Assembly (NCBI GenBank): GCA_018857735.1
Contig: JABMCL010000629.1
Coordinates: forward strand, 693,501-757,500
DNA length: 64,000 nucleotides
Origin: Alviniconcha marisindica
Lineage: Eukaryota; Mollusca; Gastropoda; Provannidae
Reading direction: 5' to 3'
The translations under genes were made by a program, and so were the position numbers. The notes under the pieces were generated by a model. It did not search any database, had not been told where the DNA came from, and worked only from the letters and a program-made list of their open reading frames with translations. Numbering within the stretch: the stretch's first letter is position 1; each line of letters starts with the position of its first letter. Shown here piece after piece: positions 52,119-63,935 of this stretch.

Positions 52119-52298
52119 GCCATGTTATAGCTTACGGTTCCATGTCCGGGCGCGTGATTGATAATAGTAATAATTCAAGGGGCTGACTGGGATAGTGATC
52201 CAAGAACCTGTTGAGATGGAGGAACTCTGGAGTAGCCTTCACCCAGTCGCCAACAACAGATTTGAAGGAGTGGATTTTGTGTATGTGTGATCGGAAGC

Positions 52299-52527
52299 TT
52301 AGCCCCTTCACTGCCGTGATGTCATTTGAAAACGACCCTGTAAAGGTTCCAAATTTCAAACCCTTAAGCCTTTTTGTCTTCTTTTTTGCACTGGCGTATG
52401 AACGGATCTCCATCAAAACTCCTAGCATCGAAAACTGATGTTTTAGGACCAGAAAATACAGTTTGCAGGCGCGACCGTGCAGCATTCAGCCCGGAAATTT
52501 TACAGGCTGGGGCAGTGAAGGGGTTAA
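52299..52527. mobile_element. piggyBac-type MITE, second copy
   Basis: From TTAGCCCCTTCACTGCC to GGCAGTGAAGGGGTTAA, collinear with the 51449 copy. The left target site is mutated to TTAG. Confidence 0.8.
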
Positions 52528-52639
52528 GAATACCTTTTAACAAAAGAGGATCAATACACAATTTAACCAATACATGAACTATCTTCACAATGTGGTTGAG
52601 TGGCTGGTACCATGCAGCCATTCTGATCGGCCGGTTCTC

Positions 52640-52850
52640 AAAACCCCTCCCGGTAAACAAGCGACAAATTGGGCCAACGAAATTTTAAGACTTTACAGTA
52701 CAGAATATCATAGACAAGAACCATGTGCTCCAGACCTTTTCAAGTGCCTCATTCAAATACCGAACAGTGCAAGATCCCCATTGTTCGTCCGCACCACCAC
52801 CGACTGGAACCACTTTGCTGCAGCACATTTTGTGAACACGGCTCGATGTG
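52640..52850 (+). mobile_element. Possible LINE ORF2 C-terminal remnant
   Basis: IPNSARSPLFVRTTTDWNHF resembles the FFPRTIRDWN signature. Weak and isolated. Confidence 0.35.
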
Positions 52851-53039
52851 TCACCAAGGTGACAACGTGCAGCGATCAATCGATTCATCAAGTTTTTAAA
52901 AGAGTGTGTGTGTGTGCGTGCGTGTTACGATAGCACCAAAGCGTTGGCATCTTTACTTCTCACACAAATGATGTGTATAAGACATCAACGTGAGTCTTTA
53001 AAGACGAATGCATTTCTTTTCAGTTGAAAAAGTGTGTGT

Positions 53040-53900
53040 GTGTGTGTGTCCGTGTGTGTGTGTTATGAACACACTGCTGATTTTTGAACCTCTGCTTTCA
53101 TGAATATACTAGCTGGTTTAGTGCTGATTTCTGGACCTGCATTCATGAAGCCACTTCTTGGTATATGGTTCTGGTTTTTGGACTGCTTTCATAAACGCAC
53201 TGGTTAGGAGAAGGCTGATTTCTGGACTCTGCACTCATGCTTTCATGAACGCACTGCTTGGTATAGTTCTGATTCCTCGACTCTGCTGTGATGAACGCAC
53301 TGCTTGGTATAGTTCTGATTCCTGGACTCTGCTGTCATGAATGCACTGCTTGGTATAGTTCTGATTTCTGGACTCTGCTTTCATGAACGCACTGCTTGGT
53401 ATAATACTGACTTCGGAACTCTGCTTTCATGAACGCACTGCTTGGTATAGTGCTGACTTCTGGACTCTGCTTTCATGAACGCACTGCTTGGTATAGTGCT
53501 GATTTCTGGACTCTGCTTTCATGAACGCACTGCTTGGTATAGTGCTGATTTCTGGTCTCTGCTTTCGTGAACGCACTGCTTGGTATAGTGCTGATTTCTG
53601 GTCTCTGCTTTCATGAACGTACTGGTTGGTATCGTGCTGATTTCTGGACTCTGCTTTCATGAACGTACTGGTTGGTATAGTGCTGATTTCTGGACCTCTG
53701 CGGTTATGAACGTACTGTCGTGCTTCTTTCTGGACTCTGCTTTCATTAACGTACCGATAGTATACTAACCAATGTTTGGACCTCTGCGGTTATGAACGTT
53801 CTGGTTGGTACAGTGCTGAATTTCTTTATGTTTTTAATGTTTACCTCTGCGGTTATGAACGTACTGGTTGGTACAGTGCTGACTTTTGGACCTCTATTGT
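53040..53900. repeat. ~46-bp minisatellite
   Basis: About 16 units with TGGACTCTGCTTTCATGAAC, GCACTGCTTGGTATAGT and GCTGATTTC, more diverged towards the 3' end. Confidence 0.93.
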
Positions 53901-54059
53901 AGTGCTGAAATTTAGACCTCTGCTTTCACGAACGGACTGATTGGCGTGGTTCTCATTTGGGGACCTATGCTTTCATAAACGTACCTATGCTTTCATAAAG
54001 TAAATTTGCGATACCTTCTTGTTCTAGATATATAGCAAGAGTGATATACAAGTTACGTT

Positions 54060-54376
54060 TAAATTCATGGAACACTAAATATTCACAGAATGTGACATGC
54101 GTTTGTAAAATTATCTTATCTGTTAAACACATACTGCTTGAATGTCCTTTTACTACAGAGTTATTTCAGAAAAATGGATACGACTTAATGCTTACAACAA
54201 TGTAAGAGATATTTTGTATAATACTGATGTTATCACTAATATTGTCAGATCGATTGTTCATAGTCCTGTGGGAAAATTAGTATAAATAATAATTGTATGT
54301 TTTTGTTTTTTGTTTTCGTCTAATATCACCTCGATGTGAACAGACATAAAATAAAATATTGATTGATTGATTGACG
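54060..54376 (+). mobile_element. LINE 3' end with TTGA-type tail
   Basis: Translation LLECPFTTELFQKNGYDLML and, after a one-base shift, NVRDILYNTDVITNIVRSIV and then HSPVGKL plus a stop, is typical of a LINE C-terminus. The 3' end has AATAAAATA and a (ATTG)n tail. Confidence 0.65.
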
Positions 54377-54408
54377 TACTGGCTGGTATCTATCAGTGCT
54401 GATTTCTG

Positions 54409-54560
54409 AATCTCTGAAGGCTGTATCTCTGGTGGAGTTTATGAACCTTGTATTTACAAGCATTCCAGGTGAGACTTACCGAAGGCGAGTCAGGTCTCTG
54501 ATGTTGTGCTTGTGTGACGTCTTTCGAGCGCTAATTAACTCCCTTGTGTGTTGATTTTAA
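54409..54560. repeat. Dispersed repeat family I, copy 2
   Basis: CTCTGGTGGAGTTTATGAAC through GCGCTAATTAACTCCCTTGT, like 23445-23580. Confidence 0.75.
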
Positions 54561-54632
54561 ATCTCTGGTTTCAAGCGACAAGGGCTGGTTTGTGGACTTG
54601 TGGAACGTATTGCTTGGTATCCCTGCTGATTA

Positions 54633-54767
54633 CGCGCGCGCGCGCGCACACAGACACAGACACACACGCACACACACAAACAACCCACACACCACACACC
54701 CCCCACACCACACACCCACCCACGCCACACCCACTACACATACAATCACACCACACACCCCACCACA

Positions 54768-54826
<59 letters not shown>

Positions 54827-54837
54827 GCGCGCGCGGC
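54633..54837. repeat. (CG)n/(CA)n microsatellite
   Basis: CG cores at both ends of a long CA tract. Confidence 0.95.
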
Positions 54838-55027
54838 AGAATGCAGAAAGATAGTGTCAGACAGAGACATAAGAGAAAAACAACTGATATGATTCAAGTC
54901 AAGACGAAGTTAAGCAGCTTGGGAAGTAGGTGGTGCCAAATATCATATATTTGCTCCAACGAATGTCAGACAACGATTTGAGGGTGTTGATAATGCACGG
55001 TCAATTCATTGACTTCAGCCTGGCCAA

Positions 55028-55067
55028 CCTTTTTTTTTGGGGGGGGGGGGGGGGGGGGGGGGGGGAT
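55028..55067. repeat. Poly-G tract
   Basis: More than 25 consecutive G after poly-T. Confidence 0.9.
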
Positions 55068-55631
55068 GGGGGATACTTATCTTTAATTTTAACTTTTCCT
55101 AACTGTGTTTCTGGCAGGAGAGAGGCGTGGAAAGAGGAAGCGCTAGCTTGTTTATGTTTCAGCAGGTGAACCTCGGGGCATAATTAGTTCTGCTTACGTC
55201 CAACGACCTAGTTTTCATCGAAATGTGAGAAGCACTGCCAGACTGTGGCGAAGAAGATGATGGTGACTTTACTTTGATGCTGACATTGATGACGATAAGA
55301 TTCATGATGATGTCAAGTCAGGATGACGTCAGTTCACATGACGATGACGATGACGACGTCGACGGTGATCATTATTATATGCTGAGTCAATTAGAGAGTG
55401 AGTACATGAATGAGTATGTAACAGCTCTTTAATAATCTAATGAATCAACTTCGTTACCACTCATTTTGCACAGCGAGTCAAATTACTTACTGTCGTGGAC
55501 TAACATAGCAGGCTAAATGAAGGGAATATTGCAATTATAAAAACAGAGAAATGGGTGAAATTACGACGAAAGAAGCACAAGGAAACTCATTTATCTGTCT
55601 ACAATAAATCCCAGTAGTCTTGGAGTGTGTG

Positions 55632-55641
55632 TGGGGGGCGT

Positions 55642-55674
<33 letters not shown>
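55632..55674. repeat. Poly-G tract
   Basis: About 35 consecutive G; G-quadruplex forming and prone to assembly error. Confidence 0.9.
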
Positions 55675-55675
<1 letters not shown>

Positions 55676-55926
55676 TTTATATTCGATATAGTCCACCGTA
55701 TGTTGGCAAAAATTCACCCTTTGACCGAAACCACAAAGATCGTCAAAGTTAAAATTTATCACAATACGCGCGATATGTCAAAATAACAACAAGCACGAAC
55801 AACACAGTGTCCAGATTTATCGTCACTTGTTCCAAAATACCACAAATCTCGATTCTCAAATCTCGATTCTCCGTCCTATTGAATAGAAAATACAATCTTA
55901 GGTATCCACAACCAAGGTATCCACAA

Positions 55927-56333
55927 AACTCTGAGACAGAATGACTGCTAGCGTTCTAAAACAAGATACCTTGATCCAAACACAAAAAGGTTCAAAAGAA
56001 CGCTTATTTATTATGACACGGACACACAATATGCATATATTCGGGGAAATCCCCTTTGTCAAGCCGCAGAACGACATTTAAAACAACAGTTAAACGGTTA
56101 AAAACGATGAAAAATGAGAAAGAATCTTTGGGTTTTTTGTTTTTGTTTTGGATATGTTATCGCTTGTAGGAAGATTGTAGGCGTACACAATGACGTGTAA
56201 TAGATGTGATGTAATGAATATCTACGTGTGACGTAAAAATGAAATGGAACAGAAGCCTGACAGAGAAATTTGCATATTGTGTGTCCGTGTCATAATAAAT
56301 AAGCGTTCTTTTGAACCTTTTTGTGTTTGGATC
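55927..56333. mobile_element. Family E element, copy e, with 13-bp TSD
   Basis: Bounded by perfect direct repeats AAGGTATCCACAA at 55914-55926 and 56334-56346. Inner arms of about 65-70 bp are nearly perfect inverted repeats (TTGATCCAAACACAAAAAGG against CCTTTTTGTGTTTGGATCAA), enclosing the GAAATCCCCTTTGTCAAGCC core. No ORF. Confidence 0.88.
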
Positions 56334-56489
56334 AAGGTATCCACAACCTATCCACAACCATTTATCACATTGTTCTTTCAATGCGCAGGATATTATGTTC
56401 TAAAACCGGAATTAGTAATCAGCTGAGTATCGTTTTAGAGACAAACAGCTGTACGTTTTCAAATAAGAACAGATCAACAGTAGCACTTT

Positions 56490-56495
56490 TCTCTC

Positions 56496-56559
<64 letters not shown>

Positions 56560-56592
56560 GACAGAAAGAGAGAGGGGGGGGGGGGGGGGGAG
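56490..56592. repeat. (GA)n-(CAGA)n-poly-G microsatellite
   Basis: GA dinucleotides, seven CAGA units and then a G run. Confidence 0.95.
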
Positions 56593-56759
56593 CGAGAGAT
56601 GAGCTGGTTGTGTATAAATATGATTACAACACGATGATAATGTGGCGCTTAATGCCCTTAGATGTCGGGCTGACATATTAGGTACAAATGATTACAAGAG
56701 AAGAAGGAGGATTAAGCTCAGGTAGTCGTGCGAAGGGAGAAGAGTCACCACGTTGATCG

Positions 56760-57440
56760 TACAACATAAAATAATAATAATAACAATAATCCTTATAAAG
56801 CGCTATTCTTTAACCAGAGTTAAACTCACTGCGCTGTACAAACATCTTATCACAAAAAGCACATTAACATACATTTCAGCAAACAAAACCTTAATTATTG
56901 TAGCTTTAATTACCATTATCGCCTATCGAACAATACACACACACACATACACTGACACGCGCACACCAGTCTCCGCTCGTCCACTCATACAACAATTAAC
57001 AAAATATTAATGATCTCAAACAACGACGCCAATTGGAATCTGTCTTTTCACCCACCCAACCCGTCCCTCCTTCTCTTGCCTAGATCTCTCATGCTCTCTC
57101 CCTCCCCCCTTCCATCCCCCCTTCCCCCCAAAAACAACAACAACAACAAACAAACAGACAGGCAGGCTTCACCATATCAATGTATATAATGTGGAACCAA
57201 CTAGGTCTCTGCGTTTCGTCCATGGAACAGTACCAAAAATAAAACATATCACTAAGGATTTCTCAGATGCGGCAAAATAAGGAATCCTGATTCGAGGGCT
57301 AATTTCCTTCCTCATTACTCGGTTGGAGTTTATACATTCCACTCTGAATCTCCACGGCGCTGGCGAAGTTTGTCATTTCTATGTCATCTACGTGTTCCCA
57401 TTAGTTAATCTCTCGTTATTCCAGATAAGACCGTTGATCT
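56760..57440. other. Receptor 3' flank, SINE-tail-like fragment
   Basis: 56775-56850 (CTTATAAAGCGCTATTCT, ACTCACTGCGCTGTAC) resembles the SINE tail at 50990-51040 in the other orientation. Nothing else recognised. Confidence 0.4.
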
Positions 57441-57449
57441 GACAGTGTG

Positions 57450-58168
57450 GGCCCTGATCTTACGTCATCATCATGAACACGATGAAGGTGAGGCAGCCAA
57501 AGATATTGATGCTGACAGTGCCCCGAGATTATGTCACCATCATGAGCACGTTCACGGTGAGGAAACTGAAGATGTTGATGTTAATAGTGCCCCGAAATTA
57601 CGTCACCATCATGACCTCGAACTCGAAATCGAAAACTTTAATACTCAAGGATAGTAGCATTAGGTCCATTTGGGCCTATCTAACAGCCAGTCCTTGCTAT
57701 ACCACAAACACAAATAAGCACGATGAAGATAAGGAAATCGAAGATGTTGATGCTGAAAGCGCCCCGACCTTATGTTACCATAATGAACACGATGTAGTTG
57801 AGGAAACCGAAGATGCTGATGCAGGCGGTGCCTCGATCTTACGTTACCACCACGAACACGATGAAGGTGAGGCAGCTGAAGATGTTGATGCTGAGGCCCC
57901 GACCGTACGTCACCACCATAAACACGATGAAGGTGAGGCAGCTGAAGATGTTGATGCTGAGGCCTCGATCTTACGTCACCACCATAAACACGATGAAGGT
58001 GAGGCAGCTGAAGATGTTGATGCTGAGGCCCCGACCTTACGTCACCACCATAAACACGATGAAGGTGAGGCAGCTGAAGATGTTGATGCTGAGGCCTCGA
58101 ACTTACGTCACCACCATAAACACGATGAAGGTGAGGCAGCTGAAGATGTTGATGCTGAGGCCTCGACC
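57450..58168 (-). repeat. 66-bp minisatellite copying the receptor's M4 helix and stop codon
   Basis: On the minus strand each unit reads AGCATCAACATCTTCAGCTG through TTTATGGTGGTGACGTAA plus ~10 nt, the same sequence as the receptor's last 17 codons and stop. Unit stop codons lie at 58169 (genuine), 58103, 58037, 57971 and 57839; the 57905 unit has TAC instead. Units left of ~57830 are diverged and interrupted. Because 66 bp is 22 codons, all units share the receptor's frame. Confidence 0.94.
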
Positions 58169-59575
58169 TTACGTCACCACCATAAACACGATGAAGGTGA
58201 GGCAGCTGAAGATGTTGATGCTGAGAGTGAGAAGGAAACACGTACTGTCCAAAGTCTGCGACAGCAACCGTCTGTCCTGAGGCGCCAAGAGCCTGACCCT
58301 TCTTATCAGCCGCCAGACCTTCTGTCCATCACTGAAACCTGGTGAGGTTCTCTTTCCGCCCCTGTCTGTCACCTCCTTGGCAGCAGACAAGCCACTGAAT
58401 CCTGTCGCTGAAGGAGCATCGGTGTCGGGAAAGGAGACGGTCGGGTCGTTGGTGGTCGAAGAGCACTCGGTGTCAGAGGTCGCGCTTGAGGACACTGCTG
58501 ACTGAGGTCTGAAGTTCGAACCCGAAGAATGAGACATTATCTTACTTTCTGTAGACAGTGAACTGTAAGGGTGGGGACTGCTTAGGTCGGAACAAGACGA
58601 GTCCCCGCCGAAGATGAAGACGATGACGGCGGCCATGGCGATGGAGCACGCGCTAAGGAGCATCTGAACGGCCACGTAGACGCTGAAGAGACACAGTGAG
58701 TCTGAGTTTTGGGGCAGCGAGTCGTTGATGAGCGACATGAAGACAGCGAAGGACAGGAAGACCGTGACGCTGACCGTCATCTTCTCCCCAGACTCCACGG
58801 GCAGCAAGAACACCAGGCAGTTCATCAGCGACAGCAGCACGATGGGCAGGATGATGTTGACCACGTAGAACAGCACTTTCCGCTTCAGTGTGAACTGGAA
58901 TTTCACAACCCAGTAACCAGAGGTTCTGAGCTCATACACGGCCTCAGTGCGGACAAGCGTCCACTCAGGATGGGCCCGCGTGTCCGTGACATCAAAGGCC
59001 GGGTCATTGAAAGTCGCATTGATAACCGATCGGTCGCCAGACCAGGATATAATGTCTATGGAACACGTCTGAGTGTCCAGGGGGTAGTGAGAGATGTCGA
59101 TGGAACAGAAAGTCTGAAACAGCCCTCCGGGGTACCACGAGATCTTTCCGTCATTCCTGGCGGTGAGCTTGATTTTCTGGTCCTCGAGCTGGTCCAGCCT
59201 GGTGACGGTGTTGAAGACGACGAGATCGGGTCGCCATAGCATGCTGGACGACAGGAGGAGGAGCTTGTAAGGGTGTTCCCCAACGTCCCAGGTCAGCAAG
59301 CGGTCGTGCCAGTTGACGGTGAGCCAGCCGAAGGACACCAGCGTCTGCTGCTTCATGTCCAGAGCGATAAAGCTGCTGATGCCGAGAGACACAGACAAGT
59401 ACAGAGGGCGAGAAGAGTTCAAAACGGGACGAACCAGAGGGTCGTAGCTCTTTAGCAGCACCTGGCGAATAAAGTAACTCTCGTTCTGCTCTGCAGCCTG
59501 GCAACCTGATGTCAACACCACGATCTGAATGCCCGTCAAGAGCAACGAGAAGGCTCCGTATGTATACCTCTGCAT
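58169..59575 (-). CDS. Nicotinic acetylcholine receptor-like subunit, intronless
   Basis: A 468-aa Cys-loop ligand-gated ion channel subunit in one exon, starting MQRYTYGAFSLLLTG with a likely signal peptide to about residue 25. The Cys-loop is C157 to C171 with the standard 13 residues between (SIDISHYPLDTQT). Agonist-site loops include WHDRLLTWD (loop D) and LWRPDLVVFN (loop A). M1 is ~234-259 and M2 follows GEK (263-265), whose Glu indicates a cation pore. M3 is ~294-322, with a Ser/Thr-rich cytoplasmic loop and M4 ~445-467. The vicinal Cys pair of alpha subunits is absent from loop C (RTSGYWVVKFQF). Vertebrate nAChR genes have several introns, so the single exon suggests a retrocopy, as in molluscan receptor expansions. 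The 3' end has been tandemly duplicated downstream. Confidence 0.93.
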   Translation of the reverse strand: MQRYTYGAFSLLLTGIQIVVLTSGCQAAEQNESYFIRQVLLKSYDPLVRPVLNSSRPLYLSVSLGISSFIALDMKQQTLVSFGWLTVNWHDRLLTWDVGEHPYKLLLLSSSMLWRPDLVVFNTVTRLDQLEDQKIKLTARNDGKISWYPGGLFQTFCSIDISHYPLDTQTCSIDIISWSGDRSVINATFNDPAFDVTDTRAHPEWTLVRTEAVYELRTSGYWVVKFQFTLKRKVLFYVVNIILPIVLLSLMNCLVFLLPVESGEKMTVSVTVFLSFAVFMSLINDSLPQNSDSLCLFSVYVAVQMLLSACSIAMAAVIVFIFGGDSSCSDLSSPHPYSSLSTESKIMSHSSGSNFRPQSAVSSSATSDTECSSTTNDPTVSFPDTDAPSATGFSGLSAAKEVTDRGGKRTSPGFSDGQKVWRLIRRVRLLAPQDRRLLSQTLDSTCFLLTLSINIFSCLTFIVFMVVT

Positions 59576-59775
59576 TGCCTTTCGATGCTGTTAAGCTCTC
59601 CGTGAATTCGTAGTTCACCAATAGTTTCAACTTATTGTTCTTGCATCCGCGTTATGGCATGGATCTCTGAATAAAGTCATGAGTTTGCTTTTTGTGCATT
59701 ATTATAATTATTAATTAGCACAGAATACGTTCGTCAACTTAACTCCTAATCACAATTCCGTGTGCCGATTTTCTG
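59576..59775 (-). promoter_or_regulatory. Receptor 5' flank
   Basis: AT-rich region upstream of the ATG, expected to hold its 5'UTR and promoter. No specific element is convincing. Confidence 0.3.
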
Positions 59776-59948
59776 TCCAAATAACTAGGGGTAAGAAACA
59801 TAGTGTCCAAATAACTAGTGATACTAACCACAGTGTCCAAATAACTAGTGATACTAACCACAGTGTCCAAATAACTAGTGATACTAACCACAGTGTCCAA
59901 ATAACTAGTAATACTAACCACAGTGTCCAAATAACTAGTAATAACCAC
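59776..59948. repeat. 30-bp minisatellite upstream of the receptor
   Basis: Six units of GTGTCCAAATAACTAGTGAT plus ACTAACCACA. Confidence 0.95.
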
Positions 59949-60448
59949 TGTGCTGGTTCTGTTTTGTAGCTGAAGATTGATCAGGTGCTACTCAGCGCCT
60001 CCAAACTAAAACTGGCTGCTTTCTGTTCGTAATACTCCAGAACGTGGTGACACAAAAATCTGAAACAAGGACGACTGAATGGTGACACAGAGACGGAAAT
60101 CCGGCGGTCCGCGCTACGCTGGTTCACGTTGTGTATGTGAGCGTCCTCCTGCCGGTAGCTACGGCAACAGATTCCTACGTTGCTGGAAACGAAACGGATT
60201 CCAACGGTGACACTTTGAACAGCACCGCGCACACACGCTCACTTAATTATCACAGGACCAGCTGAACATGGCCAAGCTGACGTCGGCAACTGGACGCGAC
60301 AGTGTCCGGCGTTACGAAAGCAGAGCACACAGTGGGCTTGGTTATCGCCCCCAAGGACCGGCCACATTGATTTCGGGTAACTGTGGAGAGGTTCGTCATT
60401 GATTTATTGCTAACCGCGCCTCGTCAGTGTGCTGGCGACTGTCACCAA

Positions 60449-60499
60449 ACACACGCACGCGCGCGCGCACACGCACGCACGCACGCGCGCGCGCACGCA

Positions 60500-60572
<73 letters not shown>

Positions 60573-60685
60573 CACACACACCGCGCGCGAGCCCGCGCAC
60601 GCACGAACACACACACACGCACGCACGCACGCACGCACGCACGAACACACGCACGCACGCAGCACGCTCGCACGCACGCACGCAC

Positions 60686-60768
<83 letters not shown>
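60449..60768. repeat. Long (CA)n/(CG)n microsatellite
   Basis: About 320 bp of CA and CG alternations, with CGCGCGCG cores near 60459 and 60486. Purine-pyrimidine alternation throughout favours Z-DNA. Confidence 0.95.
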
Positions 60769-60845
60769 TCCTTTTGTCTGAGATACATAAGCTACGAGGT
60801 GTTCACTATACAACTGCGCGTGTGAAAACCTTCCCCTAGAGCGGC

Positions 60846-60916
60846 AGTGTGTGTGCGTGTGTACGTGCGTGCGTGTGTGCGTGTGTGTGGTGTGTGTGTG
60901 TGTGTGTGTGTGTGTG

Positions 60917-60992
<76 letters not shown>
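60846..60992. repeat. (GT)n microsatellite
   Basis: About 145 bp of GT, opposite in orientation to the flanking CA tracts at 60449-60768 and 61107-61176. Confidence 0.95.
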
Positions 60993-61104
60993 TTGTGTTT
61001 CATTATGCTTTACACCGATAGGTATATTTATTAATGTATTATCATGCCATTGATTTGTTTCTTTGTGTATTACGTTTTCCATATGTAATAAAGCAATAGA
61101 AAGC

Positions 61105-61106
<2 letters not shown>

Positions 61107-61177
<71 letters not shown>
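61107..61177. repeat. (CA)n microsatellite
   Basis: About 35 CA dinucleotides. Confidence 0.97.
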
Positions 61178-61479
61178 GGTGTAACACGCTTTAAATCGCT
61201 GAAATTGCTCCACCATAAACTCCTTCTCCTTCTCTGTCTCCTTCTTCTTCTTCTTCTCAAACTGCTTGCAAGGTATCAGCCACACACCGGATGCAGGCTA
61301 GGTACCAAATGCTGGCACTGACCCTGGGTCAGCGCTTGCAGCAAGAGCAAGACAAACAGTCGGCTCCGTTAACAAACATCCGTTAAGATTGATAGCGGGT
61401 AACTGTAGACAGGTCCACATAACAGCTAGTCTTCTATTTTTTCTTCGATTTCATCGTTCCTGTGTATCGTAACCATAAT

Positions 61480-62215
61480 TCCCTTAAACAGTAAACTAAG
61501 GTGACAGAGTGTTCACCTTCAAATATACATCATTTTTTAATAAAAGTCTGAACAATCAATAGTAAACTAAGGTGAGAAAGTGTTCACCTTCAAATATACA
61601 TCACTGAATAAAAGCCTAAACAATCAACATTAAACTAAGGTGAGAAAGTGTTCAACTTCAAATATACATCACTGAATAAAAGCCTAAACAATCAACATTA
61701 AACTAAGGTGAGAAAGTGTTCACCTTCAAATATACATCACTGAATAAAAGCCTAAACAATCAACATTAAACTAAGGTAAGAAAGTGTTCACCTTCAAATA
61801 TACATCGCTGAATAAAAGCCTAAACAATCAACATTAAACTAAGGTGAGAAAGTGTTCACCTTCAAATATACGTCACTGAATAAAAGCCTAAACAACCAAC
61901 AGTGAATTAAGGTGAGAAGGTATTCGCCTTCAAATATACATCACTGAATAAGGGCCTAAACAATCAACAGTAAACTAAGGTGAGAAAGTGTTCATCTTCA
62001 AATATACATCACTGAATAAAAGTCTAAACAATCAACAGTAAATTAAGGTGAGAAGGTGTTCAACTTCAAATATACATCACTGAATAAAAACCTAAACAAT
62101 CAACAGTGAACTAAGGTGATACATCACTGAATAAAAACCTAAACAATTAACAGTGAATTAAGGTGAGAAAGTATTCACCTTCAAATATACACCACTGAAA
62201 AAAAGCCTATAGTAA
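61480..62215. repeat. ~68-bp minisatellite
   Basis: About eleven units with TAAACTAAGGTGAGAAAGTG, TTCACCTTCAAATATACATC and ACTGAATAAAAGCCTAAACA. Confidence 0.94.
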
Positions 62216-62399
62216 AACAATCAAAAGAAAAATGTAGGTGCCTACGGCTGACACGAACCCCCTTTTCCTAACTGATAAAACATCATATACATATAAATAT
62301 ATACAGAACGTATGTATAAATGATATACACTTACTGACTTATTATTTGGTGTGTTTATTCTTCATATCTGTATGGTATTATGTAGATATAATGTACAAT

Positions 62400-62700
62400 T
62401 ATTCACTTGTTATTTGGTGATATTTTTTAAAATATTTATTGACAAAACAAAGGCACAGAGGAGGGTTTTTGTAGCATCAATAGTGAGGTAGTGAAGGCTG
62501 TTACTAATTCTCCTAATTTCTATGTAAGCAGATTTGCAGATGTTGTTGACATGCTTCTCCATGAACAGATTGTTACTGAGTGTTACTCCCCGAGTTTTGG
62601 CCTGCAGGGAAAACAGAATATCAGTGTTTCCTATATGACTGGAGGTTGGATGGAAGAGAGGTTCTGTTCGAGGCAATAAGTAGAGACTCTGTTTTATCAT
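62400..62700 (-). mobile_element. LINE reverse-transcriptase fragment (downstream part)
   Basis: On the minus strand SLQAKTRGVTLSNNLFMEKH, then NNICKSAYIEIRRISNSLHY and LTIDATKTLLCAFVLS match the thumb region that follows the palm domain in many LINE reverse transcriptases. Confidence 0.8.
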
Positions 62701-62781
62701 CCATCAGCTTGAGTTTGTTTAATGTCAGCCATGATTTAAGCTGTATATATTTAGCTTTGTATTGTCAGAATGCTTGTGTGC

Positions 62782-62948
<167 letters not shown>

Positions 62949-63045
62949 TTGTGTGTCAGATGTGTGTGTGTGCAACCTGGTTCAGATCTATCTTTCCAGT
63001 AGAACGCAGACTGTAACAGTAAAGAACAAAATTTCATAACCAACC

Positions 63046-63388
63046 TTGCTCAACCTCGGCGTTCCGCAAGATTCCGTCCTCGGGACCCATTCTATTCATT
63101 TTGTACACGAAATCTCTCTCTATGCTCATTCAACACTCCATTTCTGGTCAGTCTTTCGCAGACGCCACCCAGCTGCACGATTCCTGCCATCCAGATCAAA
63201 TAGATACCTCAGTCCAAAGCATGCAGGATTGCATTTCAGATGATGAGGTACTCAAGTTTTCTGCTGAATCAAGCCAGAGTCCCGAGAAAACTGATAACAT
63301 CAAGATAAACACTGAAGCGTGCAGGTTTATTGACCAGCTCCGTGGTGACGTCCTTTGCCATTATCCTGGACGATTGAAGGAAGAATGA
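63046..63388 (+). mobile_element. LINE reverse-transcriptase palm fragment
   Basis: VPQDSVLG in one frame, then SFADATQLHDSCHPDQIDTS and VQSMQDCIS in another, match VPQGSVLGP and the FADDTQL palm motif. The catalytic pair is degraded (ADA for ADD) and the frame is broken. Confidence 0.8.
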
Positions 63389-63639
63389 AAAGTATGTATT
63401 TCATTTATGTGATCGCACAAAGGCCGACAAGATATTTGCACTTACCACCAGCAGCTGGGTACTGCGGACGCAGAAATGAAGCCCCCCCCTCAGTTTAGAA
63501 CCCAGAGTTGATTGATTGTGGAATTAACGCCCACAGAGACCACAGACGGTGATGTGTGTGTGTGTGGGGGGGTGGGGGGGTTACAGGGGGGGGGGGGGTA
63601 CGAGTAGCTCGCTCGTCCCAAACGCTACGACCCGCAAAG

Positions 63640-63935
63640 ACCGAAGAGACCGTTAGACCGAAGAGACCGTTAGACCAAACAGACCGTTAGACTGAAGAGA
63701 CCGTTAGACCGAACAGACCGTTAGACTGAAGAGACCGTTAGACCGAACAGACCGTTAGACCGAACAGACCGTTAGACCGAAAGAGATAGAGCCCTAATTA
63801 ACTCCCTTCTTTCTTGATTCTGCAGACACTCGCTCGTCCCAAGCGCTGCGACCTGCAAAGACCGAACAGACCGTTAGACCAAAGAGACCGTTAGACCGAA
63901 CAGACCGTTAGACCGAACAGACCGTTAGACCGAAA
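63640..63935. repeat. ~16-bp minisatellite in two blocks
   Basis: Units of GACCGTTAGACCGAA with CAGA or GAGA links, in blocks 63640-63785 and 63855-63930, separated by family I fragments. Confidence 0.9.

Noticed and set aside
55924..56346. Classic TIR DNA transposon
   Set aside because: It has long inner inverted repeats but no transposase ORF. The 12-14 bp TSDs of this family exceed those of common TIR superfamilies, so it was left unclassified.
57473..58345. 290-aa plus-strand ORF with repeated HHHKHDEGEAAEDVDAEA
   Set aside because: It is the antisense of the 66-bp array made from the receptor's M4 and stop region. The array is open in several frames on both strands, and the conserved reading is the minus-strand receptor frame.
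60383..61187. ORFs rich in HT, CV or RA
   Set aside because: Translations of CA/GT/CG dinucleotide tracts.
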